Made by a program: the position numbers and the translations under genes. From the NCBI RefSeq assembly GCF_900009145.1, contig NZ_LN889796.1, positions 313,602 to 377,601 of the forward strand: DNA of 64,000 nt, written 5' to 3'. Numbering within the stretch: position 1 is the stretch's first letter; each line of letters opens with the position of its first letter. Source of the DNA: Planktothrix tepida PCC 9214. GTDB taxonomy: Bacteria; Cyanobacteriota; Cyanobacteriia; Cyanobacteriales; Microcoleaceae. Shown here in pieces: positions 18,994 through 25,980 of this stretch. Below the pieces are notes generated by a model. The model did not search any database and was not told the DNA's origin. It worked only from the letters and a program-made list of their open reading frames with translations.

Positions 18994-19214
18994 GAGGAAA
19001 AACTGGGGATTTTCCGCGTTTTCTGGGTCATCAGGAAAGGAGAGAAGTGGGGACATGAGGCTGTCTTCAGGCTTGAGCGTGTCATTGATTTAGAGAACTT
19101 ATCAAATCTAAAAGTAATTCAAACCATTACAGGGTAGGCGTTTTCCAGGTTTGGGGTTCATAATAAGCAAATACAAGCAACACAAAAACTATCGTTTCTG
19201 GAGACTTAGTAAAA

Positions 19215-19358
19215 ATGAATACAGACGTAACCTACGGATTATTACTGGCTCTGATTAATGGCATGATTTGTCTGTTCTTACCTGCAATTGTGTCTTATCT
19301 CCAACGTCAACGCCAGAATAATGATCAGTCATCTGTCATGACTCAGCAGCAAAACTAA
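19215..19358 (+). CDS. 47-aa single-helix membrane protein
   Basis: Frame opens with ATG at 19215 after GGAG and ends TAA at 19356-19358. The translation begins MNTDVTYGLLLALINGM, has one membrane helix (about 7-27) and a polar Gln-rich tail. Its size and layout resemble the small subunits of photosynthetic complexes, but it does not match PetN, PetL, PsaM, PsbM or PsbX as I know them, so I give no name. It ends just where the CRISPR leader begins, and could instead be a leader-associated chance frame. Confidence 0.45.
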   Translation: MNTDVTYGLLLALINGMICLFLPAIVSYLQRQRQNNDQSSVMTQQQN

Positions 19359-19630
19359 TGAATTTTGACTACTCTAAGTTGCGACAACCTATCGCTGTTC
19401 AAAACTCATGGGGAAATTTCAGGGCTGAAACTGTTGTCTGTTGAGGGTTTGAACTCTGTTGGTTATCTTTTGAGGTTGGCGCAACTTTTGAAAGCAATAC
19501 TATATAAGGCTTTCATCGTTTTTTGGTTTTTCCTTATTGTCAAGTCGATGGCTGAAATGGTATATTCAGATCAAGTTGGCGCGATCGCACCTCGAAAACT
19601 ATATAAATTAACGGTTTCAGGAGCCTGCGG
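19359..19630 (+). promoter_or_regulatory. CRISPR leader
   Basis: AT-rich non-coding stretch directly upstream of repeat 1. It contains two copies of GTTGGCGC followed 16-17 nt later by ACTATATAA (19475-19507 and 19575-19606), 100 bp apart, the second ending 24 bp before the array. The block-wise repeat polymorphism in the array independently places the new end here. The 90-aa open frame starting at 19365 runs into the first repeat and is not a gene. Confidence 0.65.
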
Positions 19631-21275
19631 GTTATAATAACCACTAATCCCTTTCAGGGATTGAAATAATGCTGACTCTTACGACGAAGACAGCTATCAA
19701 GGTTATAATAACCACTAATCCCTTTCAGGGATTGAAATCTTGACTGCCGATGTGGCATCTGGGTAAAATTTGGTTATAATAACCACTAATCCCTTTCAGG
19801 GATTGAAATTATCAGCCCGTGATCATACTGTTCGAACAGGTGAGCGGTTATAATAACCACTAATCCCTTTCAGGGATTGAAAATTGCCCGATTATCATCA
19901 CTCTGAATCTGCCCAACGGTTATAATAACCACTAATCCCTTTCAGGGATTGAAAAGGGACTTAGGATTTCTGAGTCGGCGCGGCTTAATTAGCAAGGTTA
20001 TAATAACCACTAATCCCTTTCAGGGATTGAAAAGCATCTCTGCTTTAGTGACTCCCCGGTGTGCGAGGGGTTATAATAACCACTAATCCCTTTCAGGGAT
20101 TGAAAAGACATTAACAACTTTTGGGGATTAATAGAGGAGACGGTTATAATAACCACTAATCCCTTTCAGGGATTGAAAACACTTTATCTGAAGGCGTAAA
20201 CCTTCCCTGCCCTTGTAAGATTGAGGTTATAATAACCACTAATCCCTTTCAGGGATTGAAAACACTTTATCCTTGCCTTCTAGCAGGTAGTGTCCCGGGT
20301 TATAATAACCACTAATCCCTTTCAGGGATTGAAAACTAAACACTTGAGAAGAAGCAGCTTTTTCCCTGGAGGTTATAATAACCACTAATCCCTTTCAGGG
20401 ATTGAAAATGACTTATCAATTGGAATTCAGTCAACTATCCCTTTGGTTATAATAACCACTAATCCCTTTCAGGGATTGAAAATGTCAGCTTGTCAGAGAG
20501 ATGAAAGGGGTATTTAGGGTTATAATAACCACTAATCCCTTTCAGGGATTGAAAAATAAATTATCTAAATCTGAAGAGAAACTCTTGTTGTTATAATAAC
20601 CACTAATCCCTTTCAGGGATTGAAAACCAGATGCTTGTACCTCTTAAAAGACTATTTTGAGGGTTATAATAACCACTAATCCCTTTCAGGGATTGAAACT
20701 TTAGTTAGGGTGCGTGTTTTCTGGGTTTCGGACGTTATAATAACCACTAATCCCTTTCAGGGATTGAAACTTTTAAACACGTGCAAAGTGGTACAAGTTT
20801 GCAAAGTTATAATAACCACTAATCCCTTTCAGGGATTGAAACGTAGAATTGTTGATAACACAGGAGGCTCCTTTGCGGTTATAATAACCACTAATCCCTT
20901 TCAGGGATTGAAACTGCTAAAGGGATTTTAAAATTTGCTGAACAATTATCAGGGGTTATAATAACCACTAATCCCTTTCAGGGATTGAAACAAGATCAAC
21001 CTGATGAAGATGATGAAGATGAAGATGTTATAATAACCACTAATCCCTTTCAGGGATTGAAACTCTGGGGTGACAAACCTAATATTTCGGAGATGGTTAT
21101 AATAACCACTAATCCCTTTCAGGGATTGAAACTTTATTAGCTAGGTATTCAACTCTTTGTTTAATGTTATAATAACCACTAATCCCTTTCAGGGATTGAA
21201 ACACCAAGTTGTAGTCCTAAAAATATCGAATTAGGTGGGTTATAATAACCACTAATCCCTTTCAGGGATTGAAAC
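19631..21275 (+). CRISPR. CRISPR array, 23 repeats and 22 spacers
   Basis: Repeats share an invariant 36-nt core that begins GTTATAATAACC and ends CAGGGATTGAAA. They start at 19631, 19702, 19773, 19847, 19919, 19997, 20070, 20143, 20226, 20299, 20372, 20446, 20519, 20590, 20663, 20734, 20806, 20878, 20955, 21027, 21096, 21166 and 21239. Distances between cores are 33-47 nt, mostly 35-38. The base after the core is T in repeats 1-3, A in 4-14 and C in 15-23, so the ancestral unit is 37 nt ending ATTGAAAC, a crRNA-handle form common in cyanobacterial type I and III systems. The core has an internal hairpin (AATCCCT/AGGGATT). No cas gene lies in the window, so the subtype is not assigned. Confidence 0.97.
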
Positions 21276-21323
21276 CTAGAATAAATAAGTCCTCAGCATT
21301 ATTTATTGTAAGCAATTTTGTTC

Positions 21324-21638
21324 CTAGAAGGTTGATCTGCTTCCGGGTCTGCCTCTTGGCCAAAATCGAACCGCAAAGGAAACTAACGCCATTGCTTGGT
21401 TAAGTTGTTGCAGTTGTCGTTGAAGTTGCTTATAATTTTGCCTGAGTTGAACACTTCCCTGTTGTCCATAATCAATAAAATTCGGTGCTCTTTCTAAAAC
21501 AAATCGGGTGTTACGCTCCATTAAAATTAACCGTTTATCTAAACGATTAATCATTAAAGTAAAGAGCCAGATTTTTCGAGCGATATACAAACAGACTAAA
21601 GAAATTAAAATATTGATGATAATAACGGTAATCAGCAT
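21324..21638 (-). CDS. Membrane-anchored hypothetical protein, 104 aa
   Basis: An N-terminal membrane helix (about 2-30, LITVIIINILISLVCLYIA) is followed by a helical, probably coiled-coil region (NYKQLQRQLQQLNQAMALV) and a basic tail. The layout is typical of small conserved cyanobacterial membrane proteins, and I do not know its role. It begins 255 bp from the tRNA-Phe and ends 49 bp after the CRISPR array, in the opposite direction. Confidence 0.6.
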   Translation of the reverse strand: MLITVIIINILISLVCLYIARKIWLFTLMINRLDKRLILMERNTRFVLERAPNFIDYGQQGSVQLRQNYKQLQRQLQQLNQAMALVSFAVRFWPRGRPGSRSTF

Positions 21639-21850
21639 TCTGATACTTTGATCCTAATCAAGGATTGTATGATCTGATTCTATCCTACTAACACCCCCTC
21701 GAATTAGAAATATTATGTTCAATTTATAAATATTTGAAACAATTTAAAAGCCAGTTGTCAGCTAGAAATAAAGCTGAAACTGGGATTAGAATTTGCTTGA
21801 TACCAATACTTGTATTGGCTATATTAAAGAGATTGAGGAAGTAGAAAGGA

Positions 21851-21886
21851 AAAACCCCTCAAAATGTTAACACTTTAAGGGGTTTT
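21851..21886 (-). terminator. Terminator of tRNA-Phe
   Basis: AAAACCCCT and AGGGGTTTT pair around an 18-nt loop. Read on the minus strand it lies a few bases after the tRNA 3' end and finishes in a T-run, as an intrinsic terminator does. Confidence 0.75.
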
Positions 21887-21892
21887 ATGGAG

Positions 21893-21965
<73 letters not shown>

Positions 21966-22068
21966 TTGTTTTTCACTTTTATTAATCTAGCAAATCTAAT
22001 CGCGTTTGGCAACCCCCTGAAGAGAAATTTTTTGATACAGTGAATGAGACAGCAGATGGGATAGCAGC

Positions 22069-24573
22069 ATGAGGCACAAAAAACCCCCTGTAGAGCTCAT
22101 TGGGGTCAGCTTAATTTGGCTTTTGGTGGCGGTGAGCGATCGCATCTGGTTTAGGATGGATCGTTCGGTGCCCGCTTGGGATCAAGCCGATTATCTCAAT
22201 AGTGCCCTAGATTATTGGCGAGTGTGGCAACATCCCCAATGGTTTTCCGGGGACTGGTGGACTCAGATGTGGATGCTGTCACCGAAAATCCCACCTTTAA
22301 CCTATTTATTAACGATTCCCTTTCAAAATTTATTAGGATTAGGATCGGATCAAACCAATGCAGTTCATTTATTATTTAGTGCAATTTTATTCGCTTCGGT
22401 TTATGCTTTAGGAACCCGCTTATTTAACCCAAATGTGGGATTTTGGGCAACAGTTTTATGCGCGATTTTCCCCGGACTTTATCACCATCGCTTACAATTT
22501 CTATTAGATTATCCGTTAACCGCAATGGTGACGTTAAGTTTTTATGGCTTAACGCTGTGGTGGTTTTCTAAATCTAATCAATCTTGGCGATTTTCGATTG
22601 GATTTGGGTTAACCTTTGGACTGGCTCTTTTAACCAAACAAACCGCCTTATTTTTCCTATTTATTCCTTTATTATGGATAACAGCGACAATTTTTAAACA
22701 GCGTCAATGGCAACGTTTTTTACAATTAGCGATCGCGTTATTATTATCAATCGCCGTTATTTTCCCTTGGGCGAGAACTAATTGGTTATTAATGTTAACC
22801 TCTGGAAAAAGAGCAACCATTGATTCTGCGATCGCAGAAGGCGATCCAGCGTTAACCAGTTTAGACGCTTGGACTTATTATTTTAAATTACTTCCGGCTC
22901 ATCTTTCCTGGCCGTTATTAATTATCCCGATTATAGGATTATTATTCTATATTATCAAACATTATTCTTTGTCTGCAAATCAACAACATCATCCCTTTTC
23001 CCACTTTCCTAAATTAGACTTAAACTGGATATCCTTAAACTGGTTAGCTATATTTTGGTTTGGGGGATATTTTATTTCTACCTTAAATATTAATAAGGAT
23101 TTTCGGTATACTTTACCCTTGCTTCCGGTTTTAGCGATTATTTTAGCTTATTTTTTAACCTTATTTCCGCAACGATGGGGACGACAAATTCGCTGGTTTA
23201 CGGTTAGTTTAGGCATAATATTAATGATTTTTAATTTATGGCCCATCGGCAGTTATCCAGTTAGACAAGTTATGAGAACTTTAAACCCTGGAAATGAACA
23301 TCATGTTTATTTAGGAAAGCCTTGGCCGAATGAACAAGTGATTGCAGAAATTATTCAATCTCAACCTTATTTAAAAGCTAATTTAGGGGTATTACCTTCA
23401 ACGCCAGAAATTAATCAGCATAATTTAAACTATTATGGTTCGTTACAAGATTCTCAAGTTTACGCCAGACAAGTAGGAACCCAGAAAAAAAACGTTTTAC
23501 AAGATGTGCGGTCATTGTCTTGGTTTGTTACTAAAACTGGACAACAAGGTTCAGTAGATAGGGTTCAGGATGCTCAACAAATGACCATGCAAACTTTAGA
23601 AACCAGTCCAGAATTTAACTTAAAAAAACAATGGCTATTACCCGATAATAGTTTTTTAAATTTATATCAAAGAATCATTCCGTTTGTCAAAGTTGACCCC
23701 CTGAAACAATCCTTATCTAAAGTACAGCTAAAACAAATTTTAATTCCTAAACAAGCACCCCCAGGGATTGCGGTTCCTGTGACTTATCAATGGCAAGGAT
23801 CATTACAACAATTGCAGGAAGGAATAGTAATTTTAACCTGGAAATTGACCCTTCCTCAAAAAGAAGGTTTATCCTCTTGGATTCATGATCATGGTATTGG
23901 TATGGGAGAATTATATGGTCATTCATCAAATCAGAGTTATCAAGTGACAGAACAGATGGCGATGCTTCCTCCAGTTAATCTTATCCCTGGAAATTATCAA
24001 TTAGAAGCTACTTATTTAAACCGAAAAACAGGTGAAACTTATAAAATAGAATCTCCTAATATTACCTTAAATATTAATCCTAAAGCTCCTCCAATAACAG
24101 CACCAGAATTAGATTTAGTGACGCAGTTAAGAATATTATCAGTGAATTTACCTCAAGGAATAAAAGGGTTAGATCCGATTTTTGCCGAGGTGGGACGGAT
24201 TAATCAATATGATCCGACTCAAGATTATACCCATCAAGCGGAAATAGCGTTAGAATATCGATTAAAACAAGAACCATTCCGTTTAGATTTAGCGTATAAT
24301 TTAGGGTTAGCAAATGTTTTACAACAGGATGCAAAAGGAGCGATCACCGCTTTAAAACAAGTCACTCAACTAGACAGTAAAAACCCCAATGCTCATGCTT
24401 ATTTAGCATTTGTTTATCTGTATAATTTACAGCCAAAATTAGCAGAACAGGCGTTAAAACCTGCCTTAGAGTTAAAACCCAATCAACCGGAATTTAAAGC
24501 TTTATTAGGGGTTGCTCAATTGATGCAGGGTAATATTATTTCAGCTTGGCAAAATTTACAAGCTTTGAAGTAA
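22069..24573 (+). CDS. GT39-like membrane glycosyltransferase fused to TPRs
   Basis: 834 aa. The N-terminal half has about ten membrane helices and the family start pattern with an acidic residue in the first loop (RSVPAWDQADYLNSA, about 33-47), as in ArnT/PMT-like enzymes that use a polyprenyl-phosphate sugar donor. Residues about 530-690 form a soluble beta-rich domain, and about 720-834 are TPRs (LDLAYNLGLANVLQQDAKGAITAL). The probable job is sugar transfer at the outer face of the cytoplasmic membrane; the acceptor is unknown. The TPR fusion suggests docking to a protein partner. No operon partner upstream. Confidence 0.72.
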   Translation: MRHKKPPVELIGVSLIWLLVAVSDRIWFRMDRSVPAWDQADYLNSALDYWRVWQHPQWFSGDWWTQMWMLSPKIPPLTYLLTIPFQNLLGLGSDQTNAVHLLFSAILFASVYALGTRLFNPNVGFWATVLCAIFPGLYHHRLQFLLDYPLTAMVTLSFYGLTLWWFSKSNQSWRFSIGFGLTFGLALLTKQTALFFLFIPLLWITATIFKQRQWQRFLQLAIALLLSIAVIFPWARTNWLLMLTSGKRATIDSAIAEGDPALTSLDAWTYYFKLLPAHLSWPLLIIPIIGLLFYIIKHYSLSANQQHHPFSHFPKLDLNWISLNWLAIFWFGGYFISTLNINKDFRYTLPLLPVLAIILAYFLTLFPQRWGRQIRWFTVSLGIILMIFNLWPIGSYPVRQVMRTLNPGNEHHVYLGKPWPNEQVIAEIIQSQPYLKANLGVLPSTPEINQHNLNYYGSLQDSQVYARQVGTQKKNVLQDVRSLSWFVTKTGQQGSVDRVQDAQQMTMQTLETSPEFNLKKQWLLPDNSFLNLYQRIIPFVKVDPLKQSLSKVQLKQILIPKQAPPGIAVPVTYQWQGSLQQLQEGIVILTWKLTLPQKEGLSSWIHDHGIGMGELYGHSSNQSYQVTEQMAMLPPVNLIPGNYQLEATYLNRKTGETYKIESPNITLNINPKAPPITAPELDLVTQLRILSVNLPQGIKGLDPIFAEVGRINQYDPTQDYTHQAEIALEYRLKQEPFRLDLAYNLGLANVLQQDAKGAITALKQVTQLDSKNPNAHAYLAFVYLYNLQPKLAEQALKPALELKPNQPEFKALLGVAQLMQGNIISAWQNLQALK

Positions 24574-24585
24574 ATTAACAGTTAG

Positions 24586-24882
24586 AGGGAAGGTACAGCA
24601 GATGGACAGTTAGAACTTCCACCGGAAATCCGTTCTAAGTTGCACCCAGGAGATGAGTTTGTCCTGTGGGAAGAAGAAGATATTATTATTTTAAAAAAGG
24701 TTAAAAAGCCTTTATTAAATGAGTTTATTGAACATCAAAAAACTGTTGATTTAGAGGGATCTTTAAGTTTTTTTGAAATTGCAGATCGTCTCTCTAAACT
24801 GAATGAAATTGATCCAATTTCTGAGGAAGAAATTCAAGAGGAAATTCAAGCTTATAAGCAAGAAAAGCGAAACTTGGCTTAA
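24586..24882 (+). pseudogene. AbrB-like antitoxin with lost start
   Basis: The open frame from 24586 encodes DGQLELPPEIRSKLHPGDEF, the swapped-hairpin AbrB/MazE-type DNA-binding fold, then an acidic helical tail. No ATG, GTG or TTG precedes this motif after the stop at 24583-24585; the only usable start is a TTG at 24640, inside the fold. The 5' end is therefore probably damaged. It lies 4 bp before a broken PIN toxin gene, its expected partner. Confidence 0.6.
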
Positions 24883-24886
24883 GTTT

Positions 24887-25041
24887 ATGCGAATTATTTT
24901 AGATACTAATACTGTAATTTCTGAGCTTTTTTGGCGAGGTAAGCCTTTCCAGGTTCTCTAATGAATATTAGAGAAAAAATCCCAATTCCTATTGTAAGTG
25001 CTGGTGAGTTTTTAGATATTTTAGCAGATTCTACCAGCTAA
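24887..25041 (+). pseudogene. PIN-domain toxin remnant with internal deletion
   Basis: 24887-24961 encodes MRIILDTNTVISELFWRGKP and stops: the N-terminal strand with the first catalytic Asp of PIN ribonucleases (putative toxin family TIGR00305-like). An overlapping frame at 24961-25041 encodes IPIPIVSAGEFLDILADSTS, which looks like the C-terminus of the same family. Roughly 80-100 middle residues, including the other acidic residues, are missing and the join is out of frame. Confidence 0.65.
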
Positions 25042-25064
25042 TAAAGTTTGGCGTTGTTATAATA

Positions 25065-25121
25065 TTAGATTAGGGGGTGCGTGTGCTAGGCTTACGCACC
25101 CTACAGAAATCGCTAATCTAA
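25065..25121. terminator. Nested inverted repeat (dispersed element/terminator)
   Basis: Outer arms TTAGATTAG (25065-25073) and CTAATCTAA (25113-25121), inner arms GGGTGCGT (25075-25082) and ACGCACCC (25094-25101). The GGGTGCGTAAGCC-type core is a common dispersed cyanobacterial palindrome. It separates the toxin remnant from the convergent pentapeptide gene and overlaps that gene's stop. Confidence 0.55.
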
Positions 25122-25910
25122 GATAGCACCCCGTTGTTTGAGGTTGAGTTTTGCTTCAGGAGACAGTCCCACAACCCCTAAAAATTTAGCATTTTCCACA
25201 ATAGAATCGGTGAGATAAATACCGCTTAAATTAGAGCCACTTAAATCAGCAAACGATAAATTTGCCCCTGTTAAATTTGCTCCAATTAAGTTAGCATCTC
25301 TCAAATCGGTATAACTCAAATCCCGTTCAATTCCACCTTCGGTGACAATTTCCTGAACCAGACGCCATTTCTCACTCAGTTCGGTGGTTTCATCAATTAA
25401 AGTGCCACTTAAATTCGCACCTCTGAGATCCGCACCAGTCAGAATAGCACCCTTAAGATCTGCACCAATTAAATTAACTCCTGTGAGATTAGAATTCGTC
25501 AAAGTGGCACGGGTGAGATTGGCATTAATTAATTTAACATTCGTGAGATTAGCTCCTGTTAAATTCGCGCCAATCAATTTAGTATAGATTAAGTTAGCTC
25601 CACTTAAATAGGTATTAACTAAATGGCTACGATTGAGATAAGCACCGACTAATTTAGCCCCATTGAGATAAGCACGGCTGAGATCTGATCCGCTTAAATC
25701 CGCACCACTTAAATTAGCATTAATTAAGTTGACTCCCGTTAAATCGGCTTCACTCAAATCTGCTCCCTGTAAGTCGGCATTAATGAGATTTGCACCACTT
25801 AAATCGACGCTACTCAAATCAACACCATTGAGTTGAACCCCAATTAAGATAGCACCTCGAAAATCCCTTTCCCCGTGAGTATATTTTTCAACTAATTGTT
25901 TAATGTCCAT
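25113..25910 (-). CDS. Pentapeptide repeat protein (265 aa)
   Basis: Nearly the whole chain is A(D/N)L-type pentapeptides (GADLSEADLTGVNLINANL and so on), interrupted at about 170-195 by a non-repeat segment (TTELSEKWRLVQEIV) that often occurs in the long cyanobacterial members. No signal peptide. Role unknown. It is not closely similar to the pentapeptide protein at 5884-6423 beyond the repeat. Confidence 0.85.
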   Translation of the reverse strand: MDIKQLVEKYTHGERDFRGAILIGVQLNGVDLSSVDLSGANLINADLQGADLSEADLTGVNLINANLSGADLSGSDLSRAYLNGAKLVGAYLNRSHLVNTYLSGANLIYTKLIGANLTGANLTNVKLINANLTRATLTNSNLTGVNLIGADLKGAILTGADLRGANLSGTLIDETTELSEKWRLVQEIVTEGGIERDLSYTDLRDANLIGANLTGANLSFADLSGSNLSGIYLTDSIVENAKFLGVVGLSPEAKLNLKQRGAILD

Positions 25911-25980
25911 TCTCTAATATTTTGTTTAATTCGTGTTAGTCTGACTAGAAACTGAAGTCGGTACTGATGCCAATATCCCC

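Noticed and set aside
19365-20931. Open frames of 90 aa (19365-19637) and 73 aa (20710-20931) in the CRISPR leader and array
   Set aside because: They run into or through identical repeats; the second is a translation of repeats and spacers. No ribosome-binding sites.
24640-24882. Calling the AbrB-like frame an intact 80-aa protein from TTG
   Set aside because: The TTG lies inside the DNA-binding fold, after the conserved ELPPEIRSK strand, so the product would lack half of it.
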